A DNA stretch of 64,000 nucleotides from assembly GCA_964487745.1 (NCBI GenBank), contig CAZASG010000006.1, positions 1 to 64,000 on the forward strand, written 5' to 3'. The DNA is from Desulfolinea sp964487745 (lineage in GTDB: Bacteria > Chloroflexota > Anaerolineae > Anaerolineales > Villigracilaceae). Made by a program: the position numbers and the translations under genes. Under the pieces are notes generated by a model that had not been told where the DNA came from, searched no databases, and saw nothing but the letters and a program-made list of their open reading frames with translations. This document shows positions 1-8,304 of the stretch, one piece after another (within the stretch, counting starts at the first letter, position 1; every line of letters starts with the position of its first letter).

Positions 1-66
1 TGGACAAGTCATTCCAACATTTTATCTCTGTCTGCGGATTTGAGTACTCTCTTTTCTTTAGAGCAC

Positions 67-95
67 TTGCTTAAAAAGACCAAATGTTCTATAAT
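67..95 (+). promoter_or_regulatory. Sigma70-type promoter for the VOC gene
   Basis: TTGCTT (67-72), a 17-nt spacer and a perfect TATAAT (90-95) lie 25 nt before the ATG at 121. Spacing and -10 match the housekeeping consensus. Confidence 0.7.
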
Positions 96-120
96 CAAAA
101 CTCTAGAAAAGGAGTATTTA

Positions 121-486
121 ATGGTAAAGCGAAATATTGTTCATATCGAGATCCCCACCAAAGATGCCGCAGCTTCAGGAAAATTCTACGCCGACCTTTT
201 CGGCTGGAAAATCGAATCCTTCCCTGAAATGAACTACACGATGTTCGAGCCTGCTGAAGGTCCCGGCGGCGGCTTTTCTGAAGTCACAGCCGAAAACCCC
301 ATCGGCAAGGTGCTGATCTACATCGACAGCGCCGATATTGACGCCGATCTGAAGCAAGCTGAAGAGCTGGGCGGCAAGATCATCATGCCCAAATCCGAGA
401 TCCCCGAAACGGGCTGGTTCGGTATCTTCGAAGACCCCACTGGCAATCACATCGCGCTCTACACCAGCATGAACCCTGACCAGTAA
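121..486 (+). CDS. VOC-family (glyoxalase/dioxygenase-fold) protein, 121 aa
   Basis: A small single-domain protein with the beta-alpha-beta-beta-beta arrangement of the vicinal oxygen chelate family. Visible landmarks are the N-terminal strand IVHIEIPTKD, FYADLFGWKIE, and the C-terminal FGIFEDPTGNHIALY, which carries the family's closing strand and a candidate metal-ligand region. The start at 121 is chosen because AAAAGGAG sits 6 nt upstream; the reading frame stays open to base 40, but that extension lacks a ribosome site and family similarity. It has its own promoter and terminator, so it is monocistronic. Substrate cannot be deduced; members of this subgroup are often simply called glyoxalase/bleomycin-resistance-like. 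Confidence 0.85.
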   Translation: MVKRNIVHIEIPTKDAAASGKFYADLFGWKIESFPEMNYTMFEPAEGPGGGFSEVTAENPIGKVLIYIDSADIDADLKQAEELGGKIIMPKSEIPETGWFGIFEDPTGNHIALYTSMNPDQ

Positions 487-518
487 ATTCTTCATTCACA
501 CAATACTTTATCGGTACC

Positions 519-553
519 AAGAACCTGTCTCTGCCAAGACAGGTTCTTTTTGT
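519..553 (+). terminator. Rho-independent terminator after the VOC gene
   Basis: 12-bp perfect arms AAGAACCTGTCT / AGACAGGTTCTT with a 6-nt loop, followed by a T-rich run. Confidence 0.85.
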
Positions 554-574
554 TTGTCTCTTCTCCAAAACGAC

Positions 575-580
575 TATAAT
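575..580 (+). promoter_or_regulatory. -10 element of a leaderless promoter
   Basis: TATAAT ends exactly 6 nt before the ATG at 587, so transcription would start at or next to the start codon. No ribosome-binding site is possible. One of seven such arrangements in the window. Confidence 0.6.
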
Positions 581-586
581 CTTTCC

Positions 587-895
587 ATGAAAGAAAAACG
601 CTTCCTGCTCTTTGTTCTTTTCATCGCGATCCTGATTTCCCTTCTGCCCATTTACCCCGCTGTCCACGAAGTCCGGTCATATATGCTCGACGGCACGGAA
701 GAATTAGGGCAAGAGCTGGCGTTCGGCTCCATGGCCGATTTTGTGGAGGGTTTCAAATATGTCCACAGAGCCTGGAACCCGAACCTGCTACCGCTGAATA
801 TTTTTCTCGCGGTCGTCAATCTCGCCATTTGTTGGCAAATCGCCTGGTATGTCAGTCTTGGCATCCGCGCTTTATGGCAGCGGTTTAAAAAGTGA
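587..895 (+). CDS. Small two-helix membrane protein, 102 aa
   Basis: Not assigned to a named family. An N-terminal hydrophobic helix (about residues 4-22, rich in L, F and I) and a second helix near the C-terminus (about 68-92, containing NIFLAVVNLAICW) flank a polar loop, predicting an integral membrane protein with a basic C-terminal tail (RFKK). A TTG start at 554 would be possible, but the ATG at 587 is preferred because a perfect TATAAT lies 6 nt before it. Its stop overlaps the GTG start of the downstream MFS gene (GTGA), so the two are translationally coupled, and it may assist that transporter. Confidence 0.7.
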   Translation: MKEKRFLLFVLFIAILISLLPIYPAVHEVRSYMLDGTEELGQELAFGSMADFVEGFKYVHRAWNPNLLPLNIFLAVVNLAICWQIAWYVSLGIRALWQRFKK

Positions 896-2052
896 CAGAA
901 AAAAAGAACCCCACCAAAGTCCTCCATACCCCGATCTTCTTCTGGTCCTTTCCCTTTATCTTTCTCTATTTTTCGCTGCCCGTCATTAGTAAGAATTTCG
1001 GAGCCAGCGCCCTCGAAATCGGCGGTCTCTTCTCCATCTTCACCGCCACAACCCTGCTCATCCGTCCACTGGTGGGTTGGGGCTTGGACAAGATCGGGCG
1101 TAAGGTCTTCTTCGTCGCCTCGCTGGCACTCTACGCCCTCTCCATGCTGGCATTCGCCTTCACCGATTCGATCAACGGACTCTATCTCGCACGATTAATT
1201 CAAGGCGCGGGTTCCGCTTTTTTGTGGAGCGCTCTCAACACCATTGTTGCCGACCTGACCACCCCTGAAGGACGTGGCGAAGCGATGGGGCGCGTCGACC
1301 AAGTCTCATCGCGCGGCGGCATGGTCGGCGTCTTTTTGGGCATCACCCTCATGTTCGGCCTCCCAAACGGAACCACTTGGCAGACCACCTTCATCATCTA
1401 CGCCATCCTGATGTCAGTCGGTGTCTGGCTCACCTGGCGCAATCTCCCCGAAACCAAACCCGTCGAAACGGTGCGGCCCACCAAAAGGAATTTTTCCCCC
1501 GGCCTGCTCAAACTCATGCTGGTCGTCTTCGTCACGGGCGCTTCCGAATCCATGCTCGCACCCATCTATCTCATTTATTTGCAGGATAAATTCACCGTCG
1601 ATATGGTGACCCTCGCCTGGGCTTTCTTCCCGGCAGGCATCGTAACGGCCTTTTTCGCCGCCCGTCTCGGGAGTCTCAGCGACCGCTTCGGGCGCATCCC
1701 CATGTTGGCACTGGGGCTGATCGGCACAGGTATCATATCCATACTACTCCCTGGTCTCCCTTCCATAATTTGGCTAACGGTCCTTTACACCCTGTCATCG
1801 GTGATGTGGTCAATCTCGGAACCTGCCGAAGCCGCCCTCGTCGCCGAACTCAACGGAAACGAAAGCCTCGGTCTCGGTTATGGGCTTTACGATTTCTGGG
1901 GCAGCCTCGGCATGGTCATCGGTCCACTCATTGGTGGCGCTTTGTACGATAGAATCGGTCAGGCCTCCCCCTTCTACTTAAACGGTATCGTGCTCATCCT
2001 GAGCGCATTCTGGGTATTCATTTCTTTAAGGAAAAAACCATCGTCTACATAA
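892..2052 (+). CDS. Major facilitator superfamily transporter, 386 aa
   Basis: Twelve hydrophobic segments in two halves. The loop between helices 2 and 3 carries GWGLDKIGRK, and the equivalent in the second half is GSLSDRFGRIPML; both are the MFS motif-A signature. Length is normal for 12-helix drug/metabolite exporters. The GTG start overlaps the stop codon of the preceding small membrane protein in a 4-nt GTGA overlap. Substrate is unknown; the closest general class is multidrug or sugar efflux (YfcJ/Bcr-like). Confidence 0.88.
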   Translation: MTEKKNPTKVLHTPIFFWSFPFIFLYFSLPVISKNFGASALEIGGLFSIFTATTLLIRPLVGWGLDKIGRKVFFVASLALYALSMLAFAFTDSINGLYLARLIQGAGSAFLWSALNTIVADLTTPEGRGEAMGRVDQVSSRGGMVGVFLGITLMFGLPNGTTWQTTFIIYAILMSVGVWLTWRNLPETKPVETVRPTKRNFSPGLLKLMLVVFVTGASESMLAPIYLIYLQDKFTVDMVTLAWAFFPAGIVTAFFAARLGSLSDRFGRIPMLALGLIGTGIISILLPGLPSIIWLTVLYTLSSVMWSISEPAEAALVAELNGNESLGLGYGLYDFWGSLGMVIGPLIGGALYDRIGQASPFYLNGIVLILSAFWVFISLRKKPSST

Positions 2053-2125
2053 AATTTGATGATAAAATTCCTAATGCTATCAGAAAGACCCAGGGATGGG
2101 GATAAGAATAAACTGGAGTAATACC

Positions 2126-3178
2126 ATGAGCAAATTCCTAATCTACGGAGCCTACGGATACACCGGAGCTTTGATCGCCAAGCTCGCTGTAAAGCGTGGA
2201 CATGAGCCGATCCTTGCCGGACGCGACCCCAAAAAGCTGGCGGCGCGCGCATTCAGCCTGAACTTGCCCTCGCTCGCCATTGATCTTGCCGAAACCGAAA
2301 AACTGGATTCCGCACTCCGCGACGTCGACGTGGTGCTGCATTGCGCCGGTCCTTTCGGCTACACCTACAAAGCCATGACCGATGCCTGCCTGCGTACTGG
2401 CACCCACTACCTCGATATCGGCGGCGGCATCCCTGAGCTGGAAGCCGTTGCCGCCATGGACGCAGATGCAAAAGCCGCAGAGATCATGATGATGCCCGGT
2501 GCAGGCTTCGACGTGGTTCCTTCTGATTGTCTACTGAATTACATGAAAGAAAAAATGCCGGATGCCACTCAATTGCGCCTCTCCATTCGCAGCGTGGGCG
2601 GCGGTGTTTCGCGTGGCACAGCCCGTTCCGGCATCGAAAATATGGATCGACAAGGCAGTATTCGCAAGGATGGCAAGCTAACTCAGGTCCCGCCTGCGTG
2701 GAAGATCCGCGAAGTGGATTTTGGGCATGGTCCCGTCAAAGTCACCTCCATTGGCTGGGGCGATGTTGCCACAGCTTATCACAGCACGGGTGTCCCCAAT
2801 ATCGAAACCTATATGCACTTTTCCCCCAACGTCCGTCGGATGATGGGTGCCAGCCGTTATTTGGGCTGGTTATTATATAATCGTCCTGTAAAGAGCTTTA
2901 TCAAAGCCCTGATCGGTTTGTTGCCGCCCGGCCCTTCGGCAAAACAGAATGCGAATGGCTTTAGTCTGCTCATCGCCGAAGCAGAAAACGAAAAAGGGGA
3001 GCAAGTTCGGGTCAAGCTGCGTACGCCCGAAGCCTATCGCTTCACTGCGGAGACCAGCGTCGCCATCGTTGAGCGCATTTTGGCGGGTGATCTCAAAGTC
3101 GGTTTCCAAACGCCAAGCATGGCTTATGGCCCGGATTTTGTAATGACTTTTGACGGTGTGGAACGTGAACTTCTCTAA
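2126..3178 (+). CDS. Saccharopine dehydrogenase-like NAD(P)-dependent reductase, 350 aa
   Basis: N-terminal Rossmann fold with YGAYGYTGALIAK as the dinucleotide-binding loop, followed by AGRDPKKLAA, a nucleotide-contact segment typical of the saccharopine dehydrogenase NADP-binding domain. HCAGPFGYTYK and HYLDIGG match the second half of that domain. The start at 2126 follows TGGAG 9 nt upstream; an earlier in-frame ATG at 2096 has no such site. It likely acts as an oxidoreductase or as a trans-acting enoyl-reductase-like enzyme; the true substrate is unknown. It precedes a CoA-transferase pair but is separated from it by a terminator. Confidence 0.8.
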   Translation: MSKFLIYGAYGYTGALIAKLAVKRGHEPILAGRDPKKLAARAFSLNLPSLAIDLAETEKLDSALRDVDVVLHCAGPFGYTYKAMTDACLRTGTHYLDIGGGIPELEAVAAMDADAKAAEIMMMPGAGFDVVPSDCLLNYMKEKMPDATQLRLSIRSVGGGVSRGTARSGIENMDRQGSIRKDGKLTQVPPAWKIREVDFGHGPVKVTSIGWGDVATAYHSTGVPNIETYMHFSPNVRRMMGASRYLGWLLYNRPVKSFIKALIGLLPPGPSAKQNANGFSLLIAEAENEKGEQVRVKLRTPEAYRFTAETSVAIVERILAGDLKVGFQTPSMAYGPDFVMTFDGVERELL

Positions 3179-3210
3179 TTGGGTCTAAGCAAATTAATTC
3201 GTAAAATATA

Positions 3211-3242
3211 AACGCTGGATATAATTATCCGGCGTTTTTTAT
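3211..3242 (+). terminator. Rho-independent terminator after the reductase gene
   Basis: AACGCTGGATA / TATCCGGCGTT arms (one wobble pair) with a 4-nt loop, followed by TTTTTT. It contains a fortuitous TATAAT inside the loop. Confidence 0.85.
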
Positions 3243-3256
3243 CCAAAGGAGGAGCT

Positions 3257-4231
3257 ATGGAAGTTTTGCATGAAGGACGGGGGGAGTTGATCCAGCCTTT
3301 TGATCTGGATGAGTTTCGTGAGTGGAACCGCAAAAAAACGCGAAAATTAATCGACAAACGCATGACCGAAGCCGAAGCCGTGAGCAAATTCGTTTACGAT
3401 GGCTGCTATCTTGGCACAGAGCTTTACGGCACCGTCCGCGCTCCGATGACGCTGGTACGCGAAGTCGTGCGGCAAGGCAAAAAAGATCTGCGTCTCTGTG
3501 GACAAGGTGTGACTGAAGCTGATCTGCTACTGGCAGCGGGACTGATCAAAAAGCTGGACATCACCTATATCGGGCTGGAGGTCTACGGCACCTCTGCCGC
3601 CCTGCGACGTGAAGTAGAATCTGGTCGAATCGAATCCTGCGTGGAATGGTCAAATGGCGCCATCACCTGGCGCATGAAAGCCACCGCGATGGGTGTGCCC
3701 TTCCTGCCCACACGTTCGATGCTCGGCACCGACACGCTGGAATACAGCGCAGCGAAGGTGGTTGAAGATCCGTTCACAGGTATCAAGGTTGCCCTTTTGC
3801 CCGCGCTCGTTTTGGATGTGGCGCTCATTCATGTTCACCGGGCAGATAAATATGGCAATTGCCAGGTCGATGGGATCAGTGGCTTCGCGCTGGAGATGTC
3901 TCGGGCAGCGAAACGTGTCATTATCAGTGCCGAAGAGATCGTTTCCGATGAGGAAATCCGCAAATACCCCGACCGGACTGCCATCCCCTATTATCTTGTG
4001 GATGCAGTCGTCCATGCGCCTTTCGGCTCATTCCCCGGCGAGATGGCATATCACTACGGGCGCGACGAAAAGTTGATCCGCGATTGGGTCAAGGCCAGTA
4101 AGACGCCTGAGAGCGCGCAAGCCTACCTCGACAAATACATCCATAACCTGCCCGACCACCAAGCCTATCTTGACCTGATCAGTAAAGAACGTCTGGATGC
4201 AGCTGTTGCAGATCGTGAGCGGAGGGAATAA
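3257..4231 (+). CDS. CoA-transferase family I, subunit A (glutaconate-type), 324 aa
   Basis: The alpha subunit of a heteromeric family I CoA-transferase, which moves CoA between carboxylic acids. The protein resembles GctA/IpdA: an N-terminal acidic region, MTEAEAVSKFVYDG, then the glycine-rich LCGQGVTEADLLLAAG core and ALLPALVLDVALIHVHRADKYGNC near the middle, the latter typical of this family. A strong ribosome site (AAAGGAGG) lies 5 nt before the ATG. Its stop overlaps the ATG of subunit B (TAATG), so the two are co-translated. Substrate could be glutaconate, a ring-cleavage product or another dicarboxylate; sequence alone does not decide. Confidence 0.85.
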   Translation: MEVLHEGRGELIQPFDLDEFREWNRKKTRKLIDKRMTEAEAVSKFVYDGCYLGTELYGTVRAPMTLVREVVRQGKKDLRLCGQGVTEADLLLAAGLIKKLDITYIGLEVYGTSAALRREVESGRIESCVEWSNGAITWRMKATAMGVPFLPTRSMLGTDTLEYSAAKVVEDPFTGIKVALLPALVLDVALIHVHRADKYGNCQVDGISGFALEMSRAAKRVIISAEEIVSDEEIRKYPDRTAIPYYLVDAVVHAPFGSFPGEMAYHYGRDEKLIRDWVKASKTPESAQAYLDKYIHNLPDHQAYLDLISKERLDAAVADRERRE

Positions 4232-4998
4232 TGACCGACCAAACGTACTCCCAAAATGAATTGATGATCTGCATCGCAGCACGCCTTTTTGAAGATGAAA
4301 CCACCTGCTTTATCGGCACAGGCATCCCCATGTTGGCGGCCATGCTGGCCGCAAAGACCACCGCGCCCAATCTGATCCCCATTTTTGAATTTGGCGGCAT
4401 GGGCGCGATCATGGAAGAGCTCCCCCGCGCTGTGGGCGAAGCTCGCACCTTCCACAAGGGGCTGGCCGCATCCGGTATCTGCGACACGATGGAAACCGCC
4501 CAGCGCGGCTTTGTCGATTACGGCTTCCTCGGCGGCGCACAGATTGACCCTTATGGCAACCTGAACAGCATCGTCATTGGCGATCACGACAAACCCAAGG
4601 CACGCCTGCCAGGTTCCGGCGGTGGGAATGACGTGGGAAGCCACTGCTGGCAGACCATTGCCATCATGCAGCATCAAAGCCGACGCTTCATCCCAAAAGT
4701 GGACTTCGTGACCACCCCCGGATTTTTATCTGGTCCCGGTGCCCGCGAATCTGCCGGGCTCCCACGTGATACCGGTCCCGCCTATGTTGTGTCGACTCTC
4801 GCGCTGATGGATTTCCACCCTGAATCCAAGCGGATGCGCCTGAAAGCCCTGCATCCCGGCGTGACGGTCGAAGAGGTCGTAGAAAACACAGGCTTTGAGC
4901 TACTTATGTCCGATGAGATCGAAGAGACTGCGCCACCCAGCGCAGAAGAACTTCGTCTGCTCAGAGAAGAGATCGACCCTGAGGGTTTGTATATCTAG
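4231..4998 (+). CDS. CoA-transferase family I, subunit B (glutaconate-type), 255 aa
   Basis: The beta subunit partner of the preceding gene, resembling GctB/IpdB. FIGTGIPMLAAMLA is the conserved oxyanion-hole region, and Glu53 in IPIFEFGG sits where the catalytic glutamate that forms the glutamyl-CoA thioester lies in GctB. GGAQIDPYGNLNS and RLPGSGGGNDVGS are further family blocks. Start overlaps the stop of subunit A. A terminator follows, closing a two-gene operon. Confidence 0.85.
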   Translation: MTDQTYSQNELMICIAARLFEDETTCFIGTGIPMLAAMLAAKTTAPNLIPIFEFGGMGAIMEELPRAVGEARTFHKGLAASGICDTMETAQRGFVDYGFLGGAQIDPYGNLNSIVIGDHDKPKARLPGSGGGNDVGSHCWQTIAIMQHQSRRFIPKVDFVTTPGFLSGPGARESAGLPRDTGPAYVVSTLALMDFHPESKRMRLKALHPGVTVEEVVENTGFELLMSDEIEETAPPSAEELRLLREEIDPEGLYI

Positions 4999-5008
4999 TA
5001 TAGCTTCT

Positions 5009-5050
5009 ACAGCCCCTCCCTTCATGGAGAGGGGCTGTTCTTCTTTTCTT
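5009..5050 (+). terminator. Terminator after the CoA-transferase operon
   Basis: Arms ACAGCCCCTC / GAGGGGCTGT with a 10-nt loop, followed by TTCTTCTTTTCTTT. Confidence 0.8.
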
Positions 5051-5083
5051 TCAAAGCTTTATCAACAGAGATAGATATTTTTG

Positions 5084-5089
5084 TATAAT
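5084..5089 (+). promoter_or_regulatory. -10 element of a leaderless promoter
   Basis: TATAAT followed by exactly 6 nt and then the ATG at 5096. No Shine-Dalgarno-like sequence lies between. Confidence 0.65.
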
Positions 5090-5095
5090 TAGCGC

Positions 5096-6994
5096 ATGCC
5101 TTATAAACGTCCAACTCTCCGCCAACGCACCCACTACCTGTGGGATCGCTTTATGTCTCGCGGCACGCCCGCCCTTGTCAGCGGGCTATTCGCACTTTCC
5201 GGGATCATCATCGTTATTGCTGCTCTCTACATTTATCTGCGCCAAGCTGCGCCAGATGGACATTCTTTCGGCAAAATCATCTGGGACAGCCTAATGCGCA
5301 CCCTTGACCCCGGCACTATGGGCGGGGATGAGGGCAATAATGATTATTTGGGAGCCATGCTCTTCGTGACGATGGGCGGTATCTTTATCGTCAGTGCCCT
5401 GATCGGTGTGCTTTCCAACGAACTCAATCAACAACTCGAACGCCTGCGCAAAGGGCGCTCAACGGTCATCGAAAAAGACCACACAGTTATCCTCGGCTGG
5501 TCGCCGCAAATTTTCACCATTCTTTCGGAGTTGATGATCGCCAACGAAAACCAGCCTCGTCCGCGTATCGTGGTGCTCGCTGAAAAAGACAAGCTCACTA
5601 TGGAAGATGAGTTCCACGCCCGTGTGGAAAAACGTGGAAAAACCAAGGTCATCTTTCGCAGCGGCAGCCCCATCGACCTGACCGATCTTGAGATCGTTAA
5701 TCCACATCGGGCGCGTTCGATCATTATCTTGCCGCCCGACCACGGCGACGAGGATGCCTATGTTATCAAGGTCGTTTTGGCGATCACAAATAACCCCAAC
5801 CGGCATGAAAAACCCTATCATATCGTTACCCAACTTCTGGACGAAAAAAATCTCGATGTGATTAAAACGATCAGCGAACGGGACAAAGTACAACCCATTC
5901 TCACAAGTGATATGATCGCCCGTATCATGACACAGACCTCGCGGCAATCGGGGCTTTCGGTGATCTATACTCAACTATTTCAGTTTGAAGGGGACGAGAT
6001 CTATCTGGAGAATACAGATAAGTTGATCGGCAAAAACTATGGCGAAGCCTTGAATACTTATGAGACTTCATCCCTGATCGGATTGCGTCAGGCAGATGGA
6101 ACTGTCCTAATGAATCCCCCGATGGAGACGCCGATCGCAAGCGGTGATCAGGTTTTCGCCATCTCCGAAGATGATGATACGGTAGCAACTTCCGGGCTGG
6201 GGGCGTTCCCGATCAAAGAGGCGCAGATCCAGCTCAACACTGAACCGAGCGATCCACCTGCTGAAAAAGCGCTCATCCTTGGTTGGAACCGTTCTGCGCC
6301 GATTATCCTCTGCGAGTTAAATAACTATGTTGCGAAAGGCTCAAAGGTATTGGTTGTTGCCAGTCAGGATATCCGCGCCGAGTTCAAAAAATGCGCGGCA
6401 ACTGCAAATCATCTTGATGTTGAATTCAGAGTTGGTGATTCGACCAGTCGCCAACTACTCGACGAGTTAAAAACAGAAGATTATGAACATATTATTGTCT
6501 TGAGTTGTGGGGATTTGACCGTGCAAGACGCGGACGCCAACACACTGGTCACTTTGCTGCACCTGCGCGATATTGCCGAAAATTCTGCCACCCCTTATTC
6601 GATCGTCAGCGAGATGCTTGACCTACGCAATCGTCAACTCGCCGAAGTGGCACAAGTGAACGATTTTATCGTCAGCGACCACCTGATCAGTTTGATGATG
6701 GCACAGCTTTCTGAAAACGAACATCTATACGATGTCTTTACCGATATTTTCAACGCCGACGGCTCTGAAATTTACCTAAAGTCTGTCAGTGACTATGTAG
6801 CGACGAACGAGCCGGTCAACTTTTATACGCTGGTCGAAGCCGCACGACGCTGCAATCAGACCGCCATTGGTTATCGTCTGGCAGCAGATTCTAACGATGC
6901 CAAGCTCAATTATGGCGTGCATATTAATCCGCACAAGGCGGAGTCTACTCGCTTTAGGGAAGGCGATAAATTGATCGTGCTATCGGAGATTTAG
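5096..6994 (+). CDS. CASTOR/POLLUX-like ion-channel protein with tandem TrkA-N/RCK domains, 632 aa
   Basis: N-terminal membrane part with two helices (about residues 24-47 and 86-104) enclosing a re-entrant loop with DSLMRTLDPGTMGG, as in CASTOR/POLLUX and related channels. Two cytosolic Rossmann-like regulatory domains follow, beginning at VILGWSPQIFTILSEL (about 130) and LILGWNRSAPIILCEL (about 395). GW instead of GxGxxG at these positions is characteristic of the CASTOR/POLLUX branch rather than TrkA. It probably conducts cations and is gated by ligands at the RCK ring. Leaderless promoter directly upstream. Confidence 0.82.
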   Translation: MPYKRPTLRQRTHYLWDRFMSRGTPALVSGLFALSGIIIVIAALYIYLRQAAPDGHSFGKIIWDSLMRTLDPGTMGGDEGNNDYLGAMLFVTMGGIFIVSALIGVLSNELNQQLERLRKGRSTVIEKDHTVILGWSPQIFTILSELMIANENQPRPRIVVLAEKDKLTMEDEFHARVEKRGKTKVIFRSGSPIDLTDLEIVNPHRARSIIILPPDHGDEDAYVIKVVLAITNNPNRHEKPYHIVTQLLDEKNLDVIKTISERDKVQPILTSDMIARIMTQTSRQSGLSVIYTQLFQFEGDEIYLENTDKLIGKNYGEALNTYETSSLIGLRQADGTVLMNPPMETPIASGDQVFAISEDDDTVATSGLGAFPIKEAQIQLNTEPSDPPAEKALILGWNRSAPIILCELNNYVAKGSKVLVVASQDIRAEFKKCAATANHLDVEFRVGDSTSRQLLDELKTEDYEHIIVLSCGDLTVQDADANTLVTLLHLRDIAENSATPYSIVSEMLDLRNRQLAEVAQVNDFIVSDHLISLMMAQLSENEHLYDVFTDIFNADGSEIYLKSVSDYVATNEPVNFYTLVEAARRCNQTAIGYRLAADSNDAKLNYGVHINPHKAESTRFREGDKLIVLSEI

Positions 6995-7003
6995 TAAAGA
7001 TAA

Positions 7004-7034
7004 GACTTCAAAAGTTTTTGAAGCTTTTGAAGTC
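7004..7034. terminator. Hairpin between convergent genes
   Basis: 11-bp perfect arms GACTTCAAAAG / CTTTTGAAGTC. It lies in the 43-nt gap between the convergent channel and methyltransferase genes and may terminate both, although the flanking U-tracts are short. Confidence 0.55.
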
Positions 7035-7037
7035 TAT

Positions 7038-8258
7038 TTATTTAAGAAAGATCGCTACGCTGTCAATTTGCGCGGTATGTGGAGCGACATCAAAGGGGGT
7101 GACCGATTTTAGTTGATAGCCACCCTCAATGAGACGTTTCGCATCCCGCGCCAACGTCGACGGATCGCGCGAGACATAGGCTAGTTCGGCGGAACCGAGG
7201 GAGAGAATTCCGTCGAGAGTGCGGCGACCAAGCCCCCCGGCGGGCGGGTCGACGAGAAGAATATCGGGGGTGAAATCGAGGTTGGGGAGCACATCCATTG
7301 CCTGAGCCTGATAGAGTTCCACATTCTCAAATTCATCCAGATTTATGCTGAAATCATCGCAAGCGGTGGCGTCTGTTTCCACACAAACAAGGCGATCCAC
7401 TTTTTCCGCCAGAAAAGCGCTGAAGGTCCCGATTCCGCTGTGCACTTCCAGCAGAGTGGTTTTAGGCGTGAGGGGCAGCGTATCGAGCAGATGGGTAATG
7501 ATCTGCTCCGCGGCAGGGATATTCGGATGCGAGAAAGATGTCGCTGAAGCACGAAAAGGGCGCTCGTGCAAAATACTGACAAGATGGTCGTCGCCGCCCA
7601 TCACGATGGCTTCGCCATTGTTGATATGAACAACAGAGATATCATCTTCGAGACTCATTTCCGGTGTTTCAGGATTATCGGAATAAAAAATGAACATCAG
7701 GTTATCGGCAGCATCATGCCGCAGGGATATTTGCTCAAAAAGATCGTTTGCTCCGAATTCAAGGTCTTCCCAAAACTCATTAATGGCAGGCGCAGGGAGA
7801 TGGCACTCTTCAAGATAAAGCAGGTTCGGGTTATGCGTGTCGAGAATGCGCCGATCAGTGACAAGGAAACCCATTTGATTGCGATAGTTCCAAATTTGGG
7901 GTGATGGAAGAGTATCCTGCACAGGCGGATCCTTGATCTTGCCGATACGCGTGAGTTGATCGCGCAGAATATCTGCCTTGGCGCGCAATTGCGCTTCATA
8001 GGGTAGGTGCTGATAGGCACACCCCGGGCAACCGCCAAAGTGCGCGCATTTCGGCGCGATCCGCTCTGGAGACGTTTCAATCACCTCGAGCAATTGAGCC
8101 CGTGCAAAACCGCGTTTTTGGAAGATCAAACGTACCCGAACGCGTTCACCCGGCAGCGCATAAGGAACGAAGACAGCCCGCCCGTCAGGCAGGCGCCCCA
8201 TTGTCTCGCCACCGTAGGCGAATTTATCGAGGGTAATTTCGTAGGTTTCTTCGGTCAT
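7038..8258 (-). CDS. TrmA/RlmD-family class I SAM-dependent RNA methyltransferase, 406 aa, with Arg at the catalytic Cys site
   Basis: Predicted to methylate uracil C5 in RNA. An N-terminal TRAM domain (about 5-55) is followed by a Cys cluster CAHFGGCPGC, typical of the Fe-S site in RlmD-type enzymes. The catalytic domain includes EVHSGIGTFSAFLAEK (SAM-binding) and ILLVDPPAGGLG. The family's nucleophile Cys lies in a YVSC(N/D)PxTLARD motif; here the sequence reads YVSRDPSTLARD, with Arg encoded at 7167-7169 (CGC, one base from TGC). Either the activity is lost or changed, or a substitution or sequencing error has occurred. The start at 8258 follows a palindromic repeat; no clear ribosome site. 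Confidence 0.85.
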   Translation of the reverse strand: MTEETYEITLDKFAYGGETMGRLPDGRAVFVPYALPGERVRVRLIFQKRGFARAQLLEVIETSPERIAPKCAHFGGCPGCAYQHLPYEAQLRAKADILRDQLTRIGKIKDPPVQDTLPSPQIWNYRNQMGFLVTDRRILDTHNPNLLYLEECHLPAPAINEFWEDLEFGANDLFEQISLRHDAADNLMFIFYSDNPETPEMSLEDDISVVHINNGEAIVMGGDDHLVSILHERPFRASATSFSHPNIPAAEQIITHLLDTLPLTPKTTLLEVHSGIGTFSAFLAEKVDRLVCVETDATACDDFSINLDEFENVELYQAQAMDVLPNLDFTPDILLVDPPAGGLGRRTLDGILSLGSAELAYVSRDPSTLARDAKRLIEGGYQLKSVTPFDVAPHTAQIDSVAIFLK

Positions 8259-8265
8259 ATTCAAA

Positions 8266-8298
8266 ATGTAGGGGCGGGTCTAAGACCCGCCCCTACAT
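8266..8298. repeat. Short perfect palindrome of the GTAGGGGCGGG family
   Basis: 16-bp perfect arms ATGTAGGGGCGGGTCT / AGACCCGCCCCTACAT around one base. It lies directly upstream of the methyltransferase start. Related copies occur at 13205-13231 and 58424-58450. Confidence 0.85.
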
Positions 8299-8304
8299 AA
8301 TGGG

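Noticed and set aside
3220..3225. TATAAT before the CoA-transferase gene as a promoter
   Set aside because: It lies within the stem-loop of an obvious terminator; no -35 partner at proper spacing.
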